This document shows, one piece after another, positions 26,920 to 34,078 of a stretch of DNA of 61,436 nt (positions are counted from its first letter, which is position 1; each line of letters begins with the position of its first letter). Under the pieces are notes generated by a model. The model saw only the letters and a program-made list of their open reading frames with translations, was not told the origin of the DNA and searched no databases. The DNA is taken from NCBI GenBank assembly GCA_024683935.1, contig JAIKXV010000074.1, positions 1 through 61,436 of the forward strand. The letters are read 5' to 3'. Origin of the DNA: Lachnospiraceae bacterium (GTDB lineage Bacteria; Bacillota_A; Clostridia; Lachnospirales; Lachnospiraceae). The position numbers were made by a program, and so were the translations under genes.

Positions 26920-27032
26920 ACTTTCCTCTGCCTCCCAAAGGTAGCTGTACGGTCGCACTCGCGCTCAGCGCTCGTATACGCGACTCAAAAACGTCCGCCG
27001 GACGTTTTTGCTGGCCAAACTGAGCCGTGCAA
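26920..27032 (-). pseudogene. Broken tRNA-Pro(UGG)-like sequence interrupted by a hairpin element
   Basis: On the minus strand GCACGGCTCAGTTTGGCCAG (a tRNA 5' end with D arm) is followed by about 65 bases of the two-hairpin element (about 26951-27011), then CTACCTTTGGGAGGCAG, an anticodon arm with loop TTTGGGA (anticodon UGG). No T arm or acceptor 3' strand follows. It looks like a tRNA-Pro gene that was interrupted and lost its 3' end. Confidence 0.55.
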
Positions 27033-27108
27033 ATCAACATGCGAAAATGATGATACCATTCTCCCTGACCAAAGTCAAGAAAAAAATACGGCTTTTCAAA
27101 AAGATCCG

Positions 27109-28320
27109 TCAGGGCTTCTCACAGCCTGCTTTTTCCTTCTGCTTCTGCTCTCTGTATTTTACAAATCTTTCAAACTGAAGGCGTAAAAATGCGGCTATGG
27201 GTACTGCGATCAGCATGCCCACGAGACCTCCCACGGCTCCTCCAAAGAGCAGCGCCACGATAACAAGCACCGGGTGGACATGGATACTGTTACTAAGCAG
27301 ACGGGGATTTATTATATTGCCGTCAATGGTCTGAATTATGAAAACGACGATGATGCCGACGGCGATAAGCTTAAATTCACCTTCCAAAAGACAGCATATG
27401 ATCGTCATTCCGTATGCCACAAAAGGTCCCACGTAAGGGATAAGATTACCCACACCCGTGGCAATACCGATAAGCGCCGCATAAGGTATCCCGGCTATAG
27501 TAAAGGCGATGGTAACGACAAACGCCATAAAAACCGCATCTGCCAGCTGTCCCCGGACATATCCGGAAAAACAGCTGTCAAGGTCCAGGAGACCTGTCCT
27601 GAATACACTGTATGCTTTTTCTCCCAAAATGGCCTTAAATATCCTCTTCCAGTAAGCCACCATGCCCTTTGTATCAAACAGAAAATAAATGCTGAAAATG
27701 ATCCCGAAGAAAAATGAGGAAACAACATTTATAACTATGCTAAATGCCCCTAAAACCCCGTTCCCGAAAGAAAAGGCAATGTCGGTCCCCTTCCTTCCGT
27801 CAAACTGGGTGATCTGTTTCTTTACGCTTCCGATCAGGAAATCGACAGACGGCAGGACTATATCATAGTTCATGAGATTAGCCCTTATTTCGTTATACAG
27901 ATTAACCATCTGACTGCTTACATATTCAGCTAGGACACTGATATCATCAAAGCTGATGAAATGGATTTTGGACGTAATGGTGGAGATTATCATCGAAAGC
28001 AGTATAAATATTAACAGGAAGATGAAAAAGATCGTGGCAAAGATCGAAATCCCCCTGCTAAGCCCCTTGTTTTTCTCAAAGAAAGGCACCTTCCTGAGAA
28101 TCCTGTCGAAGAAATCAACTATAGGAAGAAGCAGATACGCTATGACCACACCCACGATGAAGGGCGTTATCACACCGATCGCCCAGAATATAAAGGACAG
28201 CAGCCCTTTAAGAAAAGCACCTCCCTGACTTAAAAGCAATATGATAAAATACGAAACCGCCACCGTGATAACGGTTAAAACAGAAATCTTTATATATTTA
28301 TCTTCCCAGAATTTTTTCAT
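27109..28320 (-). CDS. AI-2E family membrane protein (YtvI/PerM type)
   Basis: A 403-residue polytopic protein with the family layout: two N-terminal helices, a long extracytoplasmic or amphipathic segment, then a cluster of C-terminal helices with IGVGTGVGNLIPYVGPFV-like features (here GIATGVGNLIPYVGPFVAYG) and NPRLLSNSIHVHPVLV. Members transport or leak small molecules or ions; the name comes from E. coli TqsA, and many are not AI-2 exporters. The start is ATG 28320; an upstream extension of the frame would run through the terminator of the preceding gene. Substrate unknown. Confidence 0.85.
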   Translation of the reverse strand: MKKFWEDKYIKISVLTVITVAVSYFIILLLSQGGAFLKGLLSFIFWAIGVITPFIVGVVIAYLLLPIVDFFDRILRKVPFFEKNKGLSRGISIFATIFFIFLLIFILLSMIISTITSKIHFISFDDISVLAEYVSSQMVNLYNEIRANLMNYDIVLPSVDFLIGSVKKQITQFDGRKGTDIAFSFGNGVLGAFSIVINVVSSFFFGIIFSIYFLFDTKGMVAYWKRIFKAILGEKAYSVFRTGLLDLDSCFSGYVRGQLADAVFMAFVVTIAFTIAGIPYAALIGIATGVGNLIPYVGPFVAYGMTIICCLLEGEFKLIAVGIIVVFIIQTIDGNIINPRLLSNSIHVHPVLVIVALLFGGAVGGLVGMLIAVPIAAFLRLQFERFVKYREQKQKEKAGCEKP

Positions 28321-28336
28321 ATTTAGTATTTTCCAA

Positions 28337-28372
28337 AATGAAAGCCCGGAAAGATCCGCTGTCTCCCGGGCC
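28337..28372 (-). terminator. Terminator after the CheC-like gene
   Basis: On the minus strand GGCCCGGGAGACAGC... pairs as GCCCGG with CCGGGC, followed by TTTCATTTT. It lies 30 bases after the CheC stop and before the start of the AI-2E gene. Confidence 0.7.
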
Positions 28373-28401
28373 TTAGTCTGCATGTAATATATTGAACAGG
28401 A

Positions 28402-29028
28402 TCAAAGCTTCTCAAGAGCCGTTTTTCCGGCCACCTTGAACTTCTCTATCATTTCGAGGGCGAAGTCCATGGGATAGAGCTGAACCATTATGGAATCTAT
28501 AAGAGTTCCCACTGTCATCCGGAAAGAAACCTTCACAAACTTATCCATCTTTCCTTCAAACATCTTCTCAAATATCTTTACACTCTCAACATCGATGGTA
28601 TTGACATCGGGAGTGGATATATCCGTAGGCACCAGCAGCAGGGATGAAAGCGATGTGGCCGCCGTACCCATCATCTGGTTCATGGCCTCACTGACTGCGG
28701 AAAGCTGAAGTTCTCCCAACTCTCCCGATATGTTGGTGCCGTCGCCGCCCATCATAAGGTCTGTCAGGATCTTTACATCATCTTCCTTCAGAATAAGTAC
28801 ATTGTTGCCATCCAACCCCTTTACATAATGGATCTGAACAAAAATACAGGTTTTTTCATAATCATCAAGGGCTTCACTCCTGTTTATAACTACTACGCTG
28901 GGAGTGGTGATCTCAACCTTATTCCTTACCATAACACTGAGGGATGTGGCTGAATTGCCCACGCTGATATTTGCTATTTCTCCGAGTATGTCGACCTGCT
29001 CAGGATCAAGGTTCTGTAATTCTGACAT
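28402..29028 (-). CDS. cheC: CheC-like CheY-phosphate phosphatase
   Basis: Dephosphorylates CheY-P in chemotaxis. The 208-residue protein has both characteristic helices with the E-x-x-N active-site pattern: GEIANISVGNSATSLS near the N-terminus and SEAMNQMMGTAATSLSS at about residue 115, each followed by a conserved proline region. This two-site arrangement is CheC rather than CheX. ATG 29028 has GGGAGA upstream; an ORF extension of 17 codons lacks a binding site. It stands alone here, without other che genes. A FliY N-domain-like role is an alternative, but the FliN domain is absent. Confidence 0.82.
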   Translation of the reverse strand: MSELQNLDPEQVDILGEIANISVGNSATSLSVMVRNKVEITTPSVVVINRSEALDDYEKTCIFVQIHYVKGLDGNNVLILKEDDVKILTDLMMGGDGTNISGELGELQLSAVSEAMNQMMGTAATSLSSLLLVPTDISTPDVNTIDVESVKIFEKMFEGKMDKFVKVSFRMTVGTLIDSIMVQLYPMDFALEMIEKFKVAGKTALEKL

Positions 29029-29163
29029 ATTTTCTCCCGTTCTTAGAGCGAATTTACGCGCCATTACAAGCCCGCTCACAATATTGTACTAAAAATTGGT
29101 ATTTATGTCTATTAGGTATTATAATCTTTTTTGATTTTTATTTTCAGAAAGGAAAAAGAAATA

Positions 29164-29997
29164 ATGAGCGACGTAACTTCATCTAATTGTGACCATAACT
29201 GTTCCAGCTGCGGAGCATCCTGCGTGCAGAGGGATCCCGCGTCCCTGGTACTGCCCGCCAATAAGGACAGCAAGATAGGAAAGGTAATAGGAGTAGTCAG
29301 TGGAAAGGGCGGTGTCGGCAAATCCGTCGTAACCTCTCTTTCAGCGGTGGCAAGCTCCAGAATGGGCTACAGCACCGCGATACTTGATGCGGACATCACA
29401 GGCCCCTCTATACCGAAGATCTTCGGCGTACACGAGAAAACAATGGGCACCGAGGAGGGAATGATGGTGCCCGTGGAGACCCGCACCGGAATCAAGCTGA
29501 TGTCCGTAAATCTGATACTTGACGACGAGAGCGACCCCGTGGCCTGGAGAGGTCCCGTGATCAGCGGCGTTGTAAAGCAGTTCTGGACAGATGTGGTCTG
29601 GGGAAATGTGGACTATATGTTCGTTGACATGCCTCCCGGAACCGGGGATGTGATGCTGACCACCTTCCAGTCCCTGCCCGTAAACGGAATAATAATAGTA
29701 ACCAGCCCCCAGGAGCTCGTTACCGTCATCGTTGAAAAAGCCCTGAAGCTGGCGGAAAAAATGGACGTTCCGGTTCTCGGCATAGTGGAGAATATGAGCT
29801 ATCTCCCCTGCCCCCACTGTAATGAGAAGATAAAGCTCTTCGGCGAAAGCCACATAGAGGAGATCTGCGACAAATACGGCATAAAGCTTATCACACAGAT
29901 TCCCGTAATGCCTGAAATCGCCGGTATGTCCGACAGCGGCACTATGGAAGACACCGATATTTCCTGCATTGACGACCTCGGAATGATCTTCTCTTAA
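29164..29997 (+). CDS. Mrp/NBP35-type P-loop ATPase, iron-sulfur cluster carrier
   Basis: A scaffold that carries and transfers iron-sulfur clusters. The 277-residue protein has an N-terminal cysteine cluster (Cys9, Cys13, Cys16, Cys20 region, NCDHNCSSCGASC), the deviant Walker A GKGGVGKS at about 44-51, Walker B-like FVDMPPGTGD, and the C-terminal CPHC pair that binds the bridging cluster. The N-terminal cysteines resemble NBP35 and archaeal/clostridial Mrp forms. ATG 29164 has AGAAAGGA upstream. It is divergent from cheC. Confidence 0.93.
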   Translation: MSDVTSSNCDHNCSSCGASCVQRDPASLVLPANKDSKIGKVIGVVSGKGGVGKSVVTSLSAVASSRMGYSTAILDADITGPSIPKIFGVHEKTMGTEEGMMVPVETRTGIKLMSVNLILDDESDPVAWRGPVISGVVKQFWTDVVWGNVDYMFVDMPPGTGDVMLTTFQSLPVNGIIIVTSPQELVTVIVEKALKLAEKMDVPVLGIVENMSYLPCPHCNEKIKLFGESHIEEICDKYGIKLITQIPVMPEIAGMSDSGTMEDTDISCIDDLGMIFS

Positions 29998-30118
29998 GAA
30001 TTAATAAAGAGGCTCTTTATAATTAGTTAATAAATATATTTTCTTTTTATTTTGAGTTCATAATTACTTTATTCAAAAAACACAGGTTGGACACAAATTG
30101 GTTTTATACTGAGTTCAT

Positions 30119-30253
30119 CAGTTGAAGATAATTATTTCAACTGTTGGGATTACGAAAGTAATCAATAGATATTCTCCCCCTTAGTTGGAAAATCCAACAA
30201 AACTAATACTCTCCTAAAGAAGAAACCGGCGGACCCTCCAATCCGCCGGTTTC
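30119..30253 (+). ncRNA. Candidate structured small RNA or structured 3' UTR of mrp
   Basis: Three consecutive perfect stems: CAGTTGAA/TTCAACTG (30119-30143), GATTAC-GAAA-GTAATC (30148-30163) and GTTGGA-AAA-TCCAAC (30184-30198), followed by the terminator stem GAAACCGGCGGA/TCCGCCGGTTTC (30222-30253). Pyrimidine-rich unpaired segments (TCTCCCCCTT and CTCTCCT) lie between stems and could pair with ribosome binding sites, as in some Firmicute sRNAs. No strong promoter was found just upstream, so processing from the mrp mRNA is equally possible. Confidence 0.35.
30222..30253. terminator. Bidirectional terminator between mrp and the sugar transferase gene
   Basis: 12-bp perfect stem GAAACCGGCGGA/TCCGCCGGTTTC with an 8-base loop, between two convergent genes. 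On the minus strand it is followed by a T/C-rich run. Confidence 0.75.
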
Positions 30254-30275
30254 GCATTTCTCACTATAATATAAA

Positions 30276-30295
30276 CCGCTTCGCTCAGAATGACA
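30276..30295. repeat. Dispersed short repeat (partial)
   Basis: CCGCTTCGCTCAGAATGACAT, the conserved half of the family, just after the stop codon of the sugar transferase gene. Confidence 0.55.
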
Positions 30296-30297
30296 TA

Positions 30298-31710
30298 TTA
30301 TGACGCTCCCCGCCCGAATATCACTATCCAGACAGTCTTCAGAATGATCTTGATATCAAGGAGCAGCGACCAGTTATCTATATAGGAAAGGTCGAGACGC
30401 ACCACATCTTCAAAATTATTTATCTCATTCCTTCCGGAAACCTGCCACATACCGGTGATGCCGGGTCTTATAGAGAGCCTTCTCATGTGGTAATTCCCGT
30501 ACTTTTCATATTCATCCTCCGTGGGAGGCCTGGTGCCCACCATGCTCATATCGCCGATAAGCACGTTCCAGAACTGGGGCAGTTCGTCAATACTGGCCTT
30601 CCGGAGGAATTTCCCTATCGGGGTGATCCTCGGGTCATCCTTAATCTTGAACATCAGCCCGTTCATCTCATTCTGTTTAAGGAGCTCTGCCTTTCTCTTC
30701 TCCGCATCGGAATACATGGTCCGGAGCTTGAATATCTTAAATCTCCTGCCGTTTATCCCGACCCTGGTCTGGGCAAAGAATATGGGTCCGGGACTTGTGA
30801 TCTTTATTATCGGCCCGAAGATGATAATGGAAACCGCGCAGATAAGAAGCCCCACTATGCTTCCGACGAGATCCATAAGCCTTTTAATAAAGAGGGAACC
30901 GGGATCGAGTATCGCCGCGGAAAAGCTTACCACCTGATAGCCGGCGAAGTTCCTTATCCTCTTCTCACTGGCGTCCACGTTGAATTCTATATTGAGGTTC
31001 ACGGTAACGCCCATCTCCTCAAAGCCCATTATTATCTTACGGAGCTTTACTTCATAATTATAGGGAATATTTACAAAGACCTCGTCAAAGACATTCTGCC
31101 TGTGGGTATAGAGGAAGTTTTCCTCATTTCCCACCACCGGGATACCGTTAATATTCCGTCCCACCATGTCCTTATCCAGGATAGTGATGCAGGATATCCG
31201 CATCAGATACCCCTGGTTCTGCTCAAATTCCTGCAGTATGTCCTTCGCCCGGAAGGACAGGGTCACCAGCATGACATTATTTATCTTTTCCACATCCTGG
31301 GAGTATCTGATTATTATTATCCGGAAAAGCATACGGAGAATGAAATCTGTAAAGAAGGCGATCACGAAGGTAAGGCCGATAACGTAACGGGAGATCAGCG
31401 TGCCCCTCTGCATTGCGAAGAGGTAGAATACCGTCAGTACCATTAACAGCACCTGGTTAGTGAAAACGGATATCAGATTTTCAAACGGGGTCTGATGAAC
31501 GACAGAGGGCCGTTTATTGTCATAGAAAACGAAGATCACCACATAGAGAAGGGTGATGATGACAAGAGTGGAAGTATAAAGCTCGCTGATGATCCAGGAA
31601 AAAGGAGCCCCGAATCTAAAAAACCAGGATATGATAAAGGCAATGAAGATCCCGAATATATCGATAAAGAGCACCACTGCTCTCCTGACCTGTGACGACC
31701 TTAAAAGCAT
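30298..31710 (-). CDS. Exopolysaccharide polyprenyl glycosylphosphotransferase (initiating sugar transferase)
   Basis: Starts repeat-unit assembly by moving a sugar-1-phosphate from a nucleotide sugar to undecaprenyl phosphate. The 470-residue protein has four N-terminal helices, a CoA-binding-like middle domain, a fifth helix at about 285-307, and the bacterial sugar transferase domain with RVGINGRRFKIFKLRTM, ASIDELPQFWNVLIGDMSMVGTRP and SIRPGITGMWQVSGR. ATG 31710 has GAGGGA upstream; an 11-codon extension overlaps the tRNA terminator region. It stands alone without an obvious capsule cluster beside it. Confidence 0.93.
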   Translation of the reverse strand: MLLRSSQVRRAVVLFIDIFGIFIAFIISWFFRFGAPFSWIISELYTSTLVIITLLYVVIFVFYDNKRPSVVHQTPFENLISVFTNQVLLMVLTVFYLFAMQRGTLISRYVIGLTFVIAFFTDFILRMLFRIIIIRYSQDVEKINNVMLVTLSFRAKDILQEFEQNQGYLMRISCITILDKDMVGRNINGIPVVGNEENFLYTHRQNVFDEVFVNIPYNYEVKLRKIIMGFEEMGVTVNLNIEFNVDASEKRIRNFAGYQVVSFSAAILDPGSLFIKRLMDLVGSIVGLLICAVSIIIFGPIIKITSPGPIFFAQTRVGINGRRFKIFKLRTMYSDAEKRKAELLKQNEMNGLMFKIKDDPRITPIGKFLRKASIDELPQFWNVLIGDMSMVGTRPPTEDEYEKYGNYHMRRLSIRPGITGMWQVSGRNEINNFEDVVRLDLSYIDNWSLLLDIKIILKTVWIVIFGRGAS

Positions 31711-31729
31711 TAAACATCCCTCTTGTAAC

Positions 31730-31757
31730 AAAAGACTGTCCATTCAGACAGTCTTTC
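31730..31757 (-). terminator. Terminator of tRNA-Leu
   Basis: Minus strand AAAGACTGTC-TGAATG-GACAGTCTTT followed by TG; perfect 10-bp stem located 14 bases after the tRNA. Confidence 0.8.
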
Positions 31758-31770
31758 CTGATTTTGGAAC

Positions 31771-31854
31771 TGCAGGAAAAGGGACTTGAACCCTCACAGT
31801 ATTGCTACTACAGGCACCTGAAGCCTGCGCGTCTGCCAATTCCGCCATTCCTGC
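31771..31854 (-). tRNA. tRNA-Leu (anticodon CAG)
   Basis: 84 bases on the minus strand fold as a class II tRNA: acceptor GCAGGAA/TTCCTGC, anticodon stem CAGGC/GCCTG with loop TTCAGGT, a variable arm (TAGTAGCAATACTG), and T loop TTCAAGT. Discriminator A, CCA not encoded. Confidence 0.93.
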
Positions 31855-31892
31855 ATATGGTAATGTCACCGGATTTCTTAAAGAGCTTCCCC

Positions 31893-31920
31893 TGTCATCC
31901 TGAGTGACAGCGAAGGATCC
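31893..31920. repeat. Dispersed short repeat, left member of an inverted pair
   Basis: TGTCATCCTGAGTGACAGCGAAGGATCC. Together with the copy at 31935-31961 it forms an inverted pair between tRNA-Leu and rplT. Confidence 0.6.
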
Positions 31921-31934
31921 TGTCGTTGTATGAA

Positions 31935-31961
31935 AGATTCTTCGCTCCGCTCAGAATGACA
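31935..31961. repeat. Dispersed short repeat, right member of an inverted pair
   Basis: AGATTCTTCGCTCCGCTCAG followed by AATGACA; the fullest copy of the family in this window. Confidence 0.7.
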
Positions 31962-32029
31962 AAGGACTTTGCTCTGAATAATTCCATGACATTGGTATCC
32001 GATGGATTAACCCACGTCAGAGTATATCA

Positions 32030-32383
32030 TCATGCATTAGACTTTGCAAGCTCGGCAAGGGTCTTGAAGCCCTCTGCGTCGCTGATAGCCATTTCTGAAA
32101 GCATTTTCCTGTTGATATCGATCCCTGCCTTCTTTAATCCGAACATAAGCTTGCTGTAGCTGATGCCGTTAGCCCTGGCTGCTGCATTGATACGGGCGAT
32201 CCAGAGAGACCTGAAATCCCTCTTCCTCTGCTTTCTTCCTGCGAAGCTGGAAGTAAGAGCACGCATAACGGACTGCTTTGCAACCCTGTACTGCTTTGAT
32301 CTTGCTCCTCTGTATCCCTTTGCTAACTTTAATACTCTGTTATGCTTTTTCCTGGCATTTAAGCCGCCTTTAATCCTTGCCAT
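32030..32383 (-). CDS. rplT: Large ribosomal subunit protein bL20
   Basis: Binds 23S rRNA early in 50S assembly, and in Firmicutes represses its own operon through the leader RNA. The 117-residue protein starts [26 protein letters not shown] and contains [14 protein letters not shown], both diagnostic; length is standard. ATG 32383 has GGAGG seven bases upstream. Third gene of infC-rpmI-rplT. Confidence 0.99.
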   Translation of the reverse strand: MARIKGGLNARKKHNRVLKLAKGYRGARSKQYRVAKQSVMRALTSSFAGRKQRKRDFRSLWIARINAAARANGISYSKLMFGLKKAGIDINRKMLSEMAISDAEGFKTLAELAKSNA

Positions 32384-32413
32384 AATAAAACCTCCGTATA
32401 ATCCGTACCTAAA

Positions 32414-32611
32414 TTAAAGATAAGGCAGTATTTTCTTCATATTCTTTACATTTGTTTCATCTGTCATGACTGCATGACGGAGATTCCTCTTGGTCTTTGC
32501 AGACTTCTTTGTGAGGATGTGGCGCTTGTATGCCTTAAACCTCTTTAACTTTCCTGTTCCTGTAACCTTGAACCGCTTTGCTGCAGATCTGCTGGTCTTC
32601 ATCTTTGGCAT
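32414..32611 (-). CDS. rpmI: Large ribosomal subunit protein bL35
   Basis: Small basic 50S protein of 65 residues, starting [20 protein letters not shown] and containing [20 protein letters not shown]. Both segments and the length are typical. It lies between infC and rplT with gaps of 36 and 30 bases. Confidence 0.99.
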   Translation of the reverse strand: MPKMKTSRSAAKRFKVTGTGKLKRFKAYKRHILTKKSAKTKRNLRHAVMTDETNVKNMKKILPYL

Positions 32612-32647
32612 CTTATCTTTCCTCCTATCCTAAAGGGATATTCCCTT

Positions 32648-33154
32648 CTATTTTTTCTGGGCAAGCTGTAACGTCATGGTTCTGCCCTCTACTTTTGCAG
32701 GCTTTTCAACAACTGCGATATCGCTTAAATTCTCGGCGAATTCATCCAGCACGTGTTTGCTGGCGTTCATATGAGCCATTTCCCTTCCGCGGAAGCGCAT
32801 GGTAACCTTCACTCTGTCGCCCTTCATAAGGAACTTGCGGGCAGCATTGCTCTTGGTGTTAAGGTCATTGGTATCGATATTCGGAGAAAACCTGATCTCC
32901 TTGACCTCAATGATCTTCTGCTTCTTTCTGGCTTCCTTATCCTTCCTGGTCTGCTCATACTTGAATTTGCCGTAATCAACTATTTTGCAGACAGGCGGTT
33001 TCGCCCCCGGGGCGATCTTCACAAGATCCAGACCCGCTTCATCCGCACGCCTGAGCGCTTCAGATGTAGGCATTACTCCGAGCTGTTCGCCGTCTTCACC
33101 GATCAGTCTGACTTCCCTGTCTCTGATCTGCTCATTGATAAATAAATCGCTAAT
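32648..33154 (-). CDS. infC: Translation initiation factor IF-3, probable AUU start
   Basis: Controls start-codon selection and subunit dissociation on the 30S subunit. The first ATG in frame (33073) would cut off the conserved N-terminus: the frame upstream encodes FINEQIRDREVRLIGEDGEQLGV split over codons that every IF-3 has. The only candidate start with a proper ribosome binding site is ATT at 33152-33154, eight bases after GGAGG. This gives 168 residues, normal length. An AUU start is the known basis of IF-3 autoregulation in E. coli and is retained in many bacteria. The C-terminal domain has VKVTMRFRGREMAH and ends in LQLAQKK. Confidence 0.93.
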   Translation of the reverse strand: MSDLFINEQIRDREVRLIGEDGEQLGVMPTSEALRRADEAGLDLVKIAPGAKPPVCKIVDYGKFKYEQTRKDKEARKKQKIIEVKEIRFSPNIDTNDLNTKSNAARKFLMKGDRVKVTMRFRGREMAHMNASKHVLDEFAENLSDIAVVEKPAKVEGRTMTLQLAQKK

Positions 33155-33379
33155 TGTGTTATCCTCCTATTTGTATCGTCCTGAACAGACTGTCGGTCAC
33201 TCATAAAGAATGACATTTATATTGCATCTGATTAAAAAAGGACGGTCGAGCATAACTCACCGTCCATAATAAGATCAAATCAATCAATCCTGTATGAACA
33301 CCTGACAGCCTACGCCTCAGGGTGAGAGCTTATGCTCTGCTTTGTTGTCCGACACGAAAAGCCTCCGTGTCACTCGCAC
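33155..33379 (-). promoter_or_regulatory. infC operon leader with transcription attenuator (L20-leader type)
   Basis: A leader of about 225 bases. On the minus strand GGACGGT...ACCGTCC plus TTTTTT (33233-33265) is an intrinsic terminator. The upstream segment GAGCATAAGCTCTCACC (33321-33337) is complementary, with small bulges, to the 5' arm and loop GGTGAGTTATGCTC (33247-33260), so it can form an antiterminator. A further stem CACCCTGA/TCAGGTG lies between (33297-33322). L20 is known to promote termination in such leaders in Bacillus. Confidence 0.7.
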
Positions 33380-33385
33380 TATGGT

Positions 33386-33414
33386 AAAATATCACTTTAC
33401 CTCGTCCCTGTCAA
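33386..33414 (-). promoter_or_regulatory. Promoter of the infC-rpmI-rplT operon
   Basis: Minus strand TTGACA (33409-33414), 17-base spacer, TATTTT (33386-33391). It begins eight bases after the stop codon of the SEC-C gene. Confidence 0.75.
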
Positions 33415-33421
33415 GGGAAAA

Positions 33422-33943
33422 TTAATCATAAATGCCTTTTCCCATGCAGCACTGCTTGAATTTCCTTCCGGAACCGCAGGGGCAGGGCTCATTTCTGCCT
33501 ATCTTCTTTCCTTCGCGTACAAAGGTTCCGGCCTTCTTCTGCTCCTTATAGAGCTCATCCAGCTTTTCCTTTGAGAAGATATTCTCCCACTCGGGAAGCC
33601 CGTAGAGCCAGTCGGCCTTTGCAGCCACCATGTTCTTATAGAGGCTTTCCTTGTCGAAGCCGAGGGATACTTCCGTATCCTCTTCCATGTTCTCGATATC
33701 ATTGGCGGTAACCAGGGACTCATTTATGCCGTCAAGGAAGCCGGTCATCGTCATGATGTCCACATCATACTTCTCCGCAAGTTCCTTAACTGTACCCTTA
33801 ACCTCCGTATCGGGATCCTTTAAGAGTTCGGCGTAAATATCCTTTTCCTTTAAGAAGTACTCCTGCCAGAGCTTCTTTAATTCACCCTTATCGGCAGTTT
33901 CCGAGTATGCCATGTCTGTCCACTGTTTAAGTAATTTGGCCAT
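33422..33943 (-). CDS. SEC-C motif protein
   Basis: A 173-residue cytoplasmic protein ending in the zinc-binding SEC-C motif [18 protein letters not shown], like the tail of SecA. The rest is mostly helical and carries no known catalytic motif. Stand-alone SEC-C proteins are common in clostridia and their role is undefined; the motif binds SecB or ribosomes in SecA. It lies just upstream of the infC promoter and is divergent from the GH5-glycosyltransferase gene. Confidence 0.8.
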   Translation of the reverse strand: MAKLLKQWTDMAYSETADKGELKKLWQEYFLKEKDIYAELLKDPDTEVKGTVKELAEKYDVDIMTMTGFLDGINESLVTANDIENMEEDTEVSLGFDKESLYKNMVAAKADWLYGLPEWENIFSKEKLDELYKEQKKAGTFVREGKKIGRNEPCPCGSGRKFKQCCMGKGIYD

Positions 33944-34007
33944 TTTTCAAGTATTTCCTTTCGTTTGGAATAACATCAGTAGCAAATTATAACAGCATTC
34001 TCTTTTC

Positions 34008-34036
34008 TTTACAAGCACTGCCCTCTCCCTTATAAT
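34008..34036 (+). promoter_or_regulatory. Promoter of the GH5-cellulose synthase gene
   Basis: TTTACA (34008-34013), 17-base spacer, perfect TATAAT (34031-34036). The start codon is 43 bases downstream. Confidence 0.7.
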
Positions 34037-34078
34037 TAGTACATCTGTTGTATATATTTATAAAGGAAAGCTGAGAAT

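Larger units (their letters stand above)
29998..30297. other. Intergenic region with tandem hairpins
   Basis: 300 bases between convergent genes. It holds an AT-rich first half, then three stem-loops and a strong terminator (30119-30253), described as a candidate RNA, and a short dispersed repeat at 30276-30295. Confidence 0.6.

Noticed and set aside
30119..30253. 6S RNA or a known riboswitch
   Set aside because: The region is too short for 6S RNA and lacks its long central bulge, and no ligand-binding core that I know is visible.
30487..31446. A 319-codon open frame on the plus strand
   Set aside because: It lies wholly antisense to the sugar transferase gene, which has clear family motifs; the plus-strand product has no recognisable features and a His/Tyr-rich composition typical of antisense frames.
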